Assembly: GCA_947486785.1 (NCBI GenBank)
Contig: CANKUU010000015.1
Location: forward strand, 1 to 64,000
Origin: an uncultured Flavobacteriaceae bacterium
GTDB taxonomy: Bacteria > Bacteroidota > Bacteroidia > Flavobacteriales > Flavobacteriaceae
DNA: 64,000 bases
Direction of reading: 5' to 3'
A model generated the notes under the pieces. It saw only the letters and a list, made by a program, of their open reading frames with translations. It did not search any database and was not told the origin of the DNA. The position numbers and the translations under genes are program-made. Positions 55,750 to 64,000 of this stretch are shown here, piece by piece (position 1 is the first letter of the stretch; each line of letters opens with the position of its first letter).

Positions 55750-56854
55750 ATGACAATTACTATAGACCATTACAAAGGTCTTCTAGAGCGCCTTGGTGCG
55801 TTAAGGAGGTATCTTTGACGTTGATGCCAAACGCATTGAAATTGAGAATGAGCAAGAAAAAACCTTAGCTCCTGGCTTTTGGGATAATTCGCAAGAGGCA
55901 CAAGCGCATATGAAGTTTATACAATCTAAAAAACAATGGGTTGATGACTACAATAGTGCAAAAACCTTAGTAGGTGAACTTGAGGTTTTGTTAGAATTTC
56001 AGCAAGAAGGTGAAGTTACCGAGAAAGAACTCGAGACGCATTACTTGAAAACTCTAGATCATCTTGAGAAGTTAGAGTTTAAAAATATGCTCTCTGAGGA
56101 GGGTGATGAGTTGTCGGCAGTACTTCAAATAACTGCCGGTGCTGGGGGTACAGAAAGTTGTGATTGGACTGCCATGTTGATGCGAATGTACATGATGTGG
56201 AGCGAAAAAAGTGGCTACAAGGTTAAAGAACTTAATTATCAAGAAGGCGATGTTGCTGGGGTTAAAACCGTAACCCTAGAAATAGCAGGTGATTTTGCCT
56301 TCGGATGGCTAAAAGGTGAAAATGGAGTACACCGATTGGTACGAATATCACCCTTTGACAGTAACGCAAAACGACATACCTCTTTTGTATCTGTTTATGT
56401 GTATCCTTTAGTTGATGATAGTATTGAAATTGATATCAATCCTGCAGACATTACCATTACAACGGCAAGATCTAGTGGCGCTGGCGGACAAAATGTAAAT
56501 AAGGTTGAGACAAAAGTTCAGCTGGTACATCACCCAACAGGCATTCAAATTTCTTGTTCAGATTCTCGAAGTCAGCATGACAACAGAGCTACTGCAATGA
56601 AAATGTTGAAATCTCAGTTGTATGAAATTGAATTACGCAAAAAGATGGAGGCGCGGCAAGAAATTGAATCTTCAAAGATGAAAATTGAATGGGGTTCTCA
56701 AATTAGAAATTATGTTATGCATCCTTATAAATTAGTAAAAGATGTACGTACAGCTGAAGAAACTGGCAATGTAGATGCGGTAATGGATGGTGATATCGAT
56801 CGATTTTTAAAGGCTTACCTAATGGCAATGGGCCAAAAAAATGAAACCGAGTAA
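55750..56854 (+). CDS. prfB: Peptide chain release factor 2 with programmed +1 frameshift
   Basis: The coding frame starts at ATG 55750, reads 22 codons and meets an in-frame TGA at 55816-55818 within AGGAGG-TAT-CTT-TGA-C, the classic RF2 autoregulatory shift site. A +1 slip on CTT T continues the frame from 55817, giving a 367-aa protein (E. coli RF2 has 365). Domain landmarks fit RF2: the anticodon-like tripeptide SPF at 200-202 and GGQ at 245-247. RF2 releases peptides at UGA and UAA, so low RF2 promotes the frameshift and raises its own synthesis. An internal ATG at 55910 would give a truncated protein without domain 1 and should not be taken as the start. Confidence 0.97.
55804..55819 (+). 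promoter_or_regulatory. RF2 frameshift site with internal Shine-Dalgarno
   Basis: AAGGAGGTATCTTTGA: the AGGAGG pairs with 16S rRNA just before the slippery CTT-TGA, stimulating the +1 shift. It is the only strong Shine-Dalgarno-like sequence I noticed, in a genome that does not use them for initiation. Confidence 0.95.
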
Positions 56855-56958
56855 AATTTAAGCTTTTTTAGCAAAGCCAACTAAAACGTACAACAACATT
56901 TTGGCCGTTATTTTACACTAATTTTATACGGGTAAAAAGACCACACAATTTAAAAAAT

Positions 56959-57300
56959 ATGATAAAAATATACCATAACAATCGGTGTAAAAAATCGCGT
57001 GAAGCCCTTGCTTTACTTGAAGAGTCTAAAAAAGATTTCGAAATTATAAACTACTTAAAAGATACACCAACGAAAAGCGAACTAGAGCATATATTGCAGC
57101 TTTTAAGCCTTTCACCACTAGCTTTAATTCGAAAAAACGAGGCGGTTTGGAAAGAACATTATAAAAACAAATCTCTTTCTGATGATGACCTTATAGCGGC
57201 TATGGTACAGCACCCAAAACTAATAGAAAGACCTATTGTAATTGTCGATGATAAAGCGGTAATTGGGCGACCCCCTTCTTTGATAAAAAATATTATTTAA
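56959..57300 (+). CDS. ArsC/Spx family protein (arsenate reductase-like)
   Basis: A 113-aa thioredoxin-fold protein of the ArsC family: IKIYHNNRCKKSREALALLEE with catalytic Cys9 (CxxS, glutaredoxin-dependent type), and LIERPIVIVDDKAVIGRPP carrying the conserved ERP. No arsenic operon genes are nearby, so the physiological task may be another thiol-linked reduction. It is isolated between prfB and the Gly-rich gene. Confidence 0.88.
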   Translation: MIKIYHNNRCKKSREALALLEESKKDFEIINYLKDTPTKSELEHILQLLSLSPLALIRKNEAVWKEHYKNKSLSDDDLIAAMVQHPKLIERPIVIVDDKAVIGRPPSLIKNII

Positions 57301-57480
57301 ATTACATTGCGCTTAACAGCTAGTCTGTTCTATTTTTTAAAGCTTTGGTATATATCAGCAGCGCTACTAGTACCGATGCGCAAAAAAATTGGTACGTTTG
57401 TTGCTTATTTTTTAACAAATATTTTACCGCTTTAGATTAAACCTTTGGCCAATTATAAAATCTTACAAAAGAATACCATT

Positions 57481-58008
57481 ATGAAAATTTATAGTAAACA
57501 TTTAATAGTCCTTTTTATTTTTTTATTAGGAGCTGCAGAACTACAAGCGCAATATGGCTATGGTAACCGCGGTGGTTATGGTTATGGCGGAGGTTATGGC
57601 GGTAGAGGTGGTTATGGTGGTAGAGGTCGTTCGCCCATACCGCAAACAAATATTGAGCCCGAAAAACCTGACCCAAAAACAGCAGCAGAAATTGTTGATG
57701 AAGAAATGCCCAAAATTGCTGAAACTTTAGGCTTAGACGAGTTTGAGAAAGCCATTTTAAGTACCACCTTAAAAAAGTATGTGCAACAGCGTATTGAACT
57801 GCAAATTTTAAAACTAACGCCCGATAAAATGCGTGAGTCTTATCAGAAAATTACCCTCAAGCAAGATGAGGAACTCAAAGCGGCACTTCCGCTAGAGAAA
57901 TATGAAGCCTTTGTAAAAATGCAAAAAGATGGCGTAGCCAAAATGCAAAAAGAACAAAAAAAGGCTCAGAAAAAAAGAAAGAAAAATAAGAAAAAATCTA
58001 AAGGCTAA
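57481..58008 (+). CDS. Exported Gly/Tyr-rich protein with C-terminal helical region
   Basis: A 175-aa protein. I start it at ATG 57481, which opens a signal peptide (MKIYSKHLIVLFIFLLGAAELQA); the upstream TTG extension lacks support. Residues about 24-50 are repeats of GGYG/GRGG. Residues about 60-150 are helical and resemble the region following such signals in Spy/LTxxQ-like Bacteroidetes proteins (EKAILSTTLKKY, KLTPDKMRESY). The end is Lys-rich. It sits 1 nt before the outer-membrane barrel gene, so the pair is probably co-translated and works together at the outer membrane. Confidence 0.8.
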   Translation: MKIYSKHLIVLFIFLLGAAELQAQYGYGNRGGYGYGGGYGGRGGYGGRGRSPIPQTNIEPEKPDPKTAAEIVDEEMPKIAETLGLDEFEKAILSTTLKKYVQQRIELQILKLTPDKMRESYQKITLKQDEELKAALPLEKYEAFVKMQKDGVAKMQKEQKKAQKKRKKNKKKSKG

Positions 58009-58009
58009 C

Positions 58010-60526
58010 ATGAAAAAACTCCTCTACCTAATTGTATTTTTTATTACATTTTTAAATTACGCTCAAAGACCTCAAGGCAGAGGAGGCAAAACATTAAAAC
58101 CTATTTTAATTTCAGGTACGGTTGTCGAACAAGATACAAATGCCCCTTTGGCCTACGCTAGTATTGTACTGCAAAGTGTAAAAAAAACGGATAAAATATT
58201 TGGTGGCATCAGCGATGAAAACGGCAAATTTTCTGTGGAAGCTTCGCCCGGTAGATACCACATTACCATAGCGTACATAGGTTTTAAAAGCTTTAAACTT
58301 TTAGATCAACAAATTATATCATCAACCGATTTAGGAGAAGTAAAGCTTACGCTAGATGTAGAACAACTGGCCAGTGTTGAAGTAGTTGGCGAACGCACAA
58401 CCGTAGAAATGCGTTTAGATAAAAAAGTGTATCATGTGGGCCAAGATCTTACCGTAAAAGGGGGCTCTGTTACGGATGTTTTAGACAATGTACCCTCTGT
58501 TTCTGTTGATGTTGATGGTACTATTAGCTTACGAGGCAATGAAAGTGTTCGTATCTTAATTAACGGCAAACAATCTGCATTATCTGGTTTAAGCCCCGAG
58601 GCTTTGCAACAATTACCTGCAGAAGCTATTGAAAAGGTAGAGGTTATTACAAATCCCTCTGCGCGTTATGATGCCGAAGGTACTGCTGGTATTTTAAACA
58701 TTATTTTAAAACAAACTAAAACTGCTGGCCTAAACGGATCTTTACGCGTAAATGCTTCAAATCCTACGGGTTATGGTGCTGGAATGAATCTAAATCTTAG
58801 AAGAGACCTATTTAATATTTTTACCAATACTTCTTATCGCTATCGAAGTAGCCCAGGAAATGCCTTTTTTAATCAAGAAAATTTTAATCCCGATGGCACA
58901 ACCGCTAGTTTTCAAAATGAAACTAGAACCTATAAAAGGCAAAGCGATGGGTTTAACAGTACTATTGGTTTTGAATTTTTTGTAGATGCTACAAGTAGCA
59001 TTACCCATTCGTTAGTATATCGAAAATCAAAAGGCGACAATACCGTCGACATCGCATTTGAAAATTTTGATGCTGCAAGAAACCCAAGTATTCAAAGAAA
59101 ACGTTTTACCAACGAATTAGAAGATGAAGAACGGGTACAATATTCGGTTAATTATCAAAAAAAATTTAATGAGCAGGGGCACGAACTAAAAATAGACTAC
59201 CAGTATTCTTCGGGTAATGAGTTAGAAAATTCTATTATTAATGAAACCATATTAAACAATAACACCGCCCAAGATACCGAACAAACTATTACTGATGAAA
59301 CTCAAAAAAATCAGCTAGTACAACTAGATTATACCTTGCCCTTTGATAAAAACAACAGCTCGCAATTAGAGTTTGGCTATAGGGGTACTTTTAATCGGTT
59401 TACTACTGATTTTGATTTTGGTATTTTAAAAAACAAGATACTACAAAGCGACCCCAATTTTAGTAACGAACTCAACTACAAAGAATATGTAAATGCCTTT
59501 TACACACAATTAGGCAGTACGTTTGGTAAGCTAAATATTCTTGGTGGTTTACGTGTAGAAAACTCTAATATTGGTATTCTACTACTGCAAACAACTGCCG
59601 AAACCACTAAAAATTACACCAACTGGTTTCCTTCCTTGTTTTTAGGTTATAGGTTTTCAGATACAGCTCAAATTAGCATGAGCTATAGCAGAAGACTTCG
59701 AAGGCCTCGTTCGCGTTATATTAACCCTTTTCCTTCACGTGCTAGTAATACCAATTTGTTTCAAGGCAACCCCAATCTAGATCCAACTTTTACCCATGCC
59801 TTTGATTTGGGTTATTTAAAGCGTTATAATAAAATTACCATAAATAGTGCTGCCTATTTAAATAGGTCTACTGGGGTGTTTCAGTTTATTGTTCAAGAAA
59901 CCGGTGATTTTGTTACTATTGATAACCCGGATGACCCAGAAAAGCCGGTAACCGTACCTGTGCAAGTAAGAACGCCAATAAACTTGGCAACTGACACCCG
60001 CTTTGGTGGTGAATTTACTACTACGTACACCCCAAAAACAGGGTGGCGATTTACCATGAATGTTAACGTTTATCAACAAAAATTACGTGGCGATTATACC
60101 TACACCAATTTTCAAAACCAAGAAATTACGCAAGTATTTGATGCAGACAACTTTACTTGGTTTTCTAGATTAAGTGCTAAATTGCCCTTGCCTGGTAAAA
60201 TAGATTTTCAAGCAAATGCTTTTTATAGCGGACCAAGCAAAAATGCGCAAAGTAGTCGTAAGGGTCTATTAAGTGCTAATTTAGCGTTTAGCAAAGATAT
60301 CTTTAAAGATAAAGCTACACTTGCTTTAAATATTAACGATCTTTTTAACTCGCGTAAAAGAAGAAGTGAAACTAAAACCACAACAGTTTTGTCTTCAAGT
60401 GAATTTCAATGGAGACAACGCCAAGTAAATGTATCTTTTGTGTATCGTTTTAACCAAAAGAAAAATGAACGATTGGGCCAGAGCGAACGCCAAGGTAAGG
60501 GTGCTATTGAAGAAATAGAGGGCTAA
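58010..60526 (+). CDS. Outer-membrane beta-barrel family 3 protein (TonB-receptor-like)
   Basis: An 838-aa protein with a signal peptide (MKKLLYLIVFFITFLNYAQ). Residues about 32-115 are a carboxypeptidase-regulatory-like domain (ISGTVVEQDTNAPLAYASIV), about 125-230 a TonB plug (GGSVTDVLDNVPSVSVDVDG, NPSARYDAEGTAGILNII), and about 235-820 the OMP_b-brl_3 barrel. The N-terminus after cleavage is RPQGRGGK, echoing the Gly-rich neighbour. No SusD partner is present, so this is not a typical SusCD glycan importer. The substrate is unknown. It ends 5 bp from the convergent gene. Confidence 0.92.
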   Translation: MKKLLYLIVFFITFLNYAQRPQGRGGKTLKPILISGTVVEQDTNAPLAYASIVLQSVKKTDKIFGGISDENGKFSVEASPGRYHITIAYIGFKSFKLLDQQIISSTDLGEVKLTLDVEQLASVEVVGERTTVEMRLDKKVYHVGQDLTVKGGSVTDVLDNVPSVSVDVDGTISLRGNESVRILINGKQSALSGLSPEALQQLPAEAIEKVEVITNPSARYDAEGTAGILNIILKQTKTAGLNGSLRVNASNPTGYGAGMNLNLRRDLFNIFTNTSYRYRSSPGNAFFNQENFNPDGTTASFQNETRTYKRQSDGFNSTIGFEFFVDATSSITHSLVYRKSKGDNTVDIAFENFDAARNPSIQRKRFTNELEDEERVQYSVNYQKKFNEQGHELKIDYQYSSGNELENSIINETILNNNTAQDTEQTITDETQKNQLVQLDYTLPFDKNNSSQLEFGYRGTFNRFTTDFDFGILKNKILQSDPNFSNELNYKEYVNAFYTQLGSTFGKLNILGGLRVENSNIGILLLQTTAETTKNYTNWFPSLFLGYRFSDTAQISMSYSRRLRRPRSRYINPFPSRASNTNLFQGNPNLDPTFTHAFDLGYLKRYNKITINSAAYLNRSTGVFQFIVQETGDFVTIDNPDDPEKPVTVPVQVRTPINLATDTRFGGEFTTTYTPKTGWRFTMNVNVYQQKLRGDYTYTNFQNQEITQVFDADNFTWFSRLSAKLPLPGKIDFQANAFYSGPSKNAQSSRKGLLSANLAFSKDIFKDKATLALNINDLFNSRKRRSETKTTTVLSSSEFQWRQRQVNVSFVYRFNQKKNERLGQSERQGKGAIEEIEG

Positions 60527-60531
60527 AACAA

Positions 60532-61704
60532 CTAGTTAATTAAATATAAATATCCATTTTGAATAACATCAACATCGTATAATTTTAAGATATAAAAATA
60601 TACTCCAGAAGACAGCTTCTTATCTCTATCAACAACTAATTCAACATTAGCAGTACCATCAAAATCATTTTTATAATTCTCACTTTCATAAACTAAGGCA
60701 CCCCAACGATTAAATATTTGTAACGAATTGTTATCTGGTGATAGCGCAACAGTTTCTATTTCTAAAACATCGTTTGCATTATCATTATTAGGGGTTACCA
60801 AATAATGATACGCTTCTAAATCTAAGGCTTTTTTCGAAGCGCCAAAAGTAATAGCATCATATTCTTGCGGCTCAAAACTATCTGAGGTGATACTACCCCA
60901 CCCTAGGTTACCATCTTGCATGCTTGCACCCAAATCATGCCATTTATTTTCGCCAATATGCCAGCCCACTACCCGTAAATTCTTTAAATCATTTACAAAA
61001 CTTGCTAAGTTACTTTGTTCATTAAAAAACAAGCGAACCCGAGATTCAACGGAAGCTTCTAAACGCCAAAACTCAAAAGGGCTAATAGCACTTAAATCTT
61101 CGGCTCTATCGCCCAATGGGTACGACCCTGGTATGGTGTTGGGTTTGGTAGGGCTTTCATAAAAATAAACACATTTTGCACTTGGGTTTATATCGTCAGA
61201 CAGTAGCTGTAAAGGTTTCAGTTGATCGCCATCGCCTGTCGGAAATGTATAGTTTACCTTATTAGTTATCATTACATAACCGTCTATTTTTTCAGTATTA
61301 GATTGCCCGTTATAAAAGGCACTACTCACAAAATCTATATGGTTGTCAGACATTGTTTTGTCTGCTTTTATATCACCTACAATAAAGTTAAGATTATTGG
61401 TAACCCCTACCCCTACTTCTAAAAATAGACCCTCGTCCACCATCACTTGCATATCATTAAAAATAGGACGAAAAGCGCCCGAAATAGTTAAAGCGCTTTC
61501 TTCGTTAAAAAAACCAGCCAAACCAGAATTTTCATCAAAAGTACCATCATTAATAAGATCGCCATGAAAACCGATTTCTGCATTTTCTAACAGCTTTAGG
61601 TTGCCGAAATTTTTTAATGGTTCTTGAGCAAAACAAGAACTGCTAACTACGAAAAATAACACCCATAGGGTGTTAAAGTGTTGAAAAGTACTTTTATTTT
61701 TCAT
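60532..61704 (-). CDS. Secreted protein with gliding-motility type C-terminal domain (CHU_C)
   Basis: A 390-aa protein: signal peptide (about 1-26, SCFAQEP), a beta-rich body with NLKLLENAEIGFHGDLINDG and NKVNYTFPTGDG, and a C-terminal type B type IX sorting domain (about 300-390: VTPNNDNANDVLEIE, IFNRWGALVYES, GVYFYILKL). Type B signals direct secretion to the cell surface through the type IX system. The gene lies 29 nt behind the repeat-protein gene on the same strand, so both are probably one transcript. The role in adhesion or gliding is inferred. Confidence 0.85.
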   Translation of the reverse strand: MKNKSTFQHFNTLWVLFFVVSSSCFAQEPLKNFGNLKLLENAEIGFHGDLINDGTFDENSGLAGFFNEESALTISGAFRPIFNDMQVMVDEGLFLEVGVGVTNNLNFIVGDIKADKTMSDNHIDFVSSAFYNGQSNTEKIDGYVMITNKVNYTFPTGDGDQLKPLQLLSDDINPSAKCVYFYESPTKPNTIPGSYPLGDRAEDLSAISPFEFWRLEASVESRVRLFFNEQSNLASFVNDLKNLRVVGWHIGENKWHDLGASMQDGNLGWGSITSDSFEPQEYDAITFGASKKALDLEAYHYLVTPNNDNANDVLEIETVALSPDNNSLQIFNRWGALVYESENYKNDFDGTANVELVVDRDKKLSSGVYFYILKLYDVDVIQNGYLYLIN

Positions 61705-61733
61705 TATTTTATTATTTAAATCTCTTTTTCAAC

Positions 61734-63974
61734 CTATTTAAGAAGTAACTCTTCTAGTTTGGCCAAGCGCTTTTGTAGCTGTTTATGAGATTGCTTTAAG
61801 CTATTTAGCTCTGAAACCTGCTTTCTTAAACTATTTAGTTCTAAATTCTGCTTTTCTATGGTATGATGCTGTTCTATCGTATGTAAATACAATTCTTCTA
61901 CCTTTTCTAATGTTTGTAGGGCGGTTTGGGTTAAATTAACGCTATACCTACCATCTTTTTCTACCGCTAGCTCTTTGATACCTGTTACGCCGGGTAAATG
62001 CTTGTTCTTTTTTATAAAAGCATCTATTTCTTCTATCGATTTAAAGGTATACGATGAATTAATACTCTTTTCTTCTTTTACATAATGATCAAAAACATAA
62101 TCGGGGTAGGTACTTGTACTTGTAATAAAGGAGCCTGTTGTTTTGGTGTCTCCCACTACATGTAGCGCATGTGCTGGGATAGTTGTACCTATACCCACCC
62201 GGCCAGCGCCAGTCATAGACATTACCTGTTTACTGCCAACAGCAGCAGCAGCATCGCCCGTTTTCCAAAGATAAAAATCTATGGCATTACCATTATCAGC
62301 ATTATTATGATGTCTGGTTTTAATCGCATGTCTGTGGTTAGTACTACCATTAAAAGAAAATAAAAGCTGATTTTTTGTGAATTGATTAGCAAGATTTCCC
62401 TCGCGAAATACCCCAGTACCTACAACATCTAATTCAGCTGTTGGTAATTTGGTACCTATACCTACCCTACCTGCGCTAGTCATAGACATTACCTGTTTAC
62501 TACCAATATCAGCAACACCATCATCACCCGGTTTCCAAAGATAAAAGTCTATGGCACTTTCACTACTATTAGCACCATGATGTCTGGTTTTAAGGGCATG
62601 TTTGTAGTTAGTAGCGCCATTATAAGAAAATAATAGTTGGTTACTTGTGTAGGCATCTGCACCATTTCCCTTGCGAAATAAACCCGTGCCTTTTACATCT
62701 AATTCAGTTTCTGGTGCCGTGGCACCTATACCTACCCTACCTGCGCCAGTCATAGACATTACCTGTTTACTACCAACATTTAGAGAGCCATTACCTGGTT
62801 GCCAAAGATAAAAGTCCATAGCACTATTATTAGCAACAGAATTAGAATGTCTGGTTTTAATGGCATGTTGGTATGCAAGACCATAGTTATAAGAAAATAG
62901 AAGCTGATTTTTTGTAGTTCCAGTATTATTTCCTGCTCGAAATAAACCCGTGCCTTTTACATCTAATTCACTTTCTGGTAGGGTGGTACCAATACCTACC
63001 CTGCCCGCGCTAGTCATAGACATTACCTGTTTACTACCAATATCAGCAACACCATCATCACCCGGTTTCCAAAGATAAAAGTCTATGGCACTTTCACTAC
63101 TATTAGCACCATGATGTCTGGTTTTAAGGGCATGTTTGTAGTTAGTAGCGTAATTATAAGAAAATAATAGTTGGTTCCTTGTGTAGGCATCTGCACCATT
63201 TCCCTTGCGAAATAAACCCGTGCCTTTTACATCTAATTCAGATTCTGGCGCCGTGGTATTTATACCCACCCTGCCAGCGCCAGTCATAGACATTACGTGT
63301 TTACTACCAATAGCTTCGGGAGTATCACCATCTTTCCAAAGAAAAAAGTCTATGGCATTACCATCAAAGCCACCATATTGATGTCTAGTTTTAATGGCAT
63401 GTCTGTGCCGAGCAGTACCATTAAAAGAAAATAAAAGCTGATTTTTTGTGAACGAATTATAAGTATTTCCCTCGCGAAATAAACCAGTGCCTTTTACATC
63501 TAATGCAGCTGTTGGTTGGTTGCTACCAATACCTACTTTACCTTGTGTCCATATATGATTACTTATGGCATTTGGAATGTCAGATGTAGTGTCTGCTTTA
63601 TACCAATCATGATCCTTCGCCATACTAAATTTATCATCTACATAGGTCTTAACCGCCTTTTCAGTTGGAAATTTCGTATCAGTGTTATCCGATAGTGCTG
63701 TATTTGTTGATTTATTTGCCGAATCTTCTTTCTTATTTAGGGCATCAGCATTTATGGTAAGCCAAGTAGTACCATTGTAAATTTTAGTAAGCTCTGCCGT
63801 AGTATCAAACCAAACGTCGTTTTTTAGTGGGTTTGTAGGCGCTGTAGCCGAAGTACTTGTAATTGTATTTCTTACCTCTATTAAAGTTCCCTTTTTATCT
63901 ATGGCCATTTCTTTTTGTGCCCATATACTGGTTGGCAAACAAAGCATAAATAACAACATACCAAAATAACGCAT
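61734..63974 (-). CDS. Secreted tail-fibre-like repeat protein with C-terminal coiled coil
   Basis: A 746-aa protein. I start it at ATG 63974 (MRYFGMLLFMLC, signal peptide ending about IWA-QK); six more upstream codons lack signal character. Residues about 20-145 resemble phage-tail-fibre-type N-termini (WFDTTAELTKIYNGTTW, KFPTEKAVKTYVDDK). Residues 146-591 are five tandem units of 88-90 residues (VGIGTT.PESELDVKGTGLFR, KNQLLFSYN, HAIKTRH, AIDFYLWKPG, SKQVMSMTGAG). Residues about 600-680 resemble the intramolecular-chaperone region of tail spikes (PDYVFDHYV, LPGVTGIKEL), and 690-746 is a coiled coil. No type IX sorting domain is visible. A trimeric surface fibre is likely. Confidence 0.87.
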   Translation of the reverse strand: MRYFGMLLFMLCLPTSIWAQKEMAIDKKGTLIEVRNTITSTSATAPTNPLKNDVWFDTTAELTKIYNGTTWLTINADALNKKEDSANKSTNTALSDNTDTKFPTEKAVKTYVDDKFSMAKDHDWYKADTTSDIPNAISNHIWTQGKVGIGSNQPTAALDVKGTGLFREGNTYNSFTKNQLLFSFNGTARHRHAIKTRHQYGGFDGNAIDFFLWKDGDTPEAIGSKHVMSMTGAGRVGINTTAPESELDVKGTGLFRKGNGADAYTRNQLLFSYNYATNYKHALKTRHHGANSSESAIDFYLWKPGDDGVADIGSKQVMSMTSAGRVGIGTTLPESELDVKGTGLFRAGNNTGTTKNQLLFSYNYGLAYQHAIKTRHSNSVANNSAMDFYLWQPGNGSLNVGSKQVMSMTGAGRVGIGATAPETELDVKGTGLFRKGNGADAYTSNQLLFSYNGATNYKHALKTRHHGANSSESAIDFYLWKPGDDGVADIGSKQVMSMTSAGRVGIGTKLPTAELDVVGTGVFREGNLANQFTKNQLLFSFNGSTNHRHAIKTRHHNNADNGNAIDFYLWKTGDAAAAVGSKQVMSMTGAGRVGIGTTIPAHALHVVGDTKTTGSFITSTSTYPDYVFDHYVKEEKSINSSYTFKSIEEIDAFIKKNKHLPGVTGIKELAVEKDGRYSVNLTQTALQTLEKVEELYLHTIEQHHTIEKQNLELNSLRKQVSELNSLKQSHKQLQKRLAKLEELLLK
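62202..63539 (-). repeat. Five tandem repeats of 264-270 bp inside the tail-fibre-like gene
   Basis: Units in coding order: 63273-63539, 63003-63272, 62739-63002, 62469-62738, 62202-62468. Units 2 and 4 differ at only 5 of 90 residues while the others are more diverged, pointing to duplication of a two-unit block or gene conversion. Confidence 0.9.
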
Positions 63975-64000
63975 GTTTAGATGCAAGACCATAGCTCTGT

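Noticed and set aside
55910-56854. Truncated prfB starting at the internal ATG
   Set aside because: The frameshift site upstream gives the full-length RF2; the short form would lack domain 1.
62202-63539. Prophage tail-fibre region
   Set aside because: No other phage gene nearby, the protein has a signal peptide, and the neighbour carries a type IX sorting domain, so it is a host surface protein.

Overview
The window is AT-rich (about one third G+C by eye) chromosomal DNA from a member of the Flavobacteriaceae (Bacteroidetes), most likely a marine or surface-associated one. The evidence is type IX secretion C-terminal signals, a gliding-type C-terminal domain, an outer-membrane beta-barrel family 3 protein, Bacteroidetes-only families (Lacal_2735, DUF4834), repeated TAnnTTTG -7 promoter boxes in place of sigma-70 boxes, and almost no Shine-Dalgarno sequences. 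I see no rRNA, tRNA, CRISPR array, IS element or prophage.

Layout. 1-8400: a small predicted beta-barrel protein, then a signalling cluster (CheB-CheR-PAS-histidine kinase fusion, single-domain response regulator, PAS histidine kinase). 8770-15760: a tightly packed operon of nine genes around blue-light/flavin chemistry: three photolyase/cryptochrome homologues, a flavin reductase, an FAD oxidoreductase and four small companions (Lacal_2735, DUF2452, TIGR03643, DUF2256). 15875-23011: a glycosyltransferase, a BatA-type membrane protein overlapping a dihydroorotase-like gene that has lost its metal ligands, two small membrane proteins, a hydrolase and a metallo-beta-lactamase-fold protein. 23851-31597: a conserved protein of unknown function, peroxiredoxin, a cysteine-free endonuclease III, two paralogous ECF sigma factors and uvrA. 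32253-40212: an Arg/Ser/Tyr-rich exported protein, a surface-polysaccharide operon (DUF4834, YfhO, GT4, flippase) and an outer-membrane protein. 40810-44727: a large type IX-secreted DUF4038 glycoside-hydrolase-like protein with malectin and PKD modules. 45404-56854: acetyltransferase-like protein, a candidate sulfonolipid (capnine) gene pair, S9 peptidase, YbaB, DUF1508, threonine aldolase, a DUF5117-type metalloprotease and prfB with its programmed +1 frameshift. 56959-63974: ArsC-like protein, a Gly-rich exported protein plus a TonB-receptor-like barrel, and two secreted proteins, one built of five tandem 88-90-residue repeats.

The most interesting things are: (1) two unannotated 47-aa genes, 26559-26702 and 27770-27913, which I found by hand translation. 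Each lies 73-74 nt behind one of the two paralogous sigma factors, so a sigma-plus-microprotein module has been duplicated in tandem. (2) The photolyase operon, in which one homologue has its domains in reversed order, one has lost the flavin-pocket Asn/Trp signature and one has lost its iron-sulfur cysteines. (3) A second normally Fe-S-containing repair enzyme, endonuclease III, that has no cysteine at all. (4) An apparently catalytically dead dihydroorotase.
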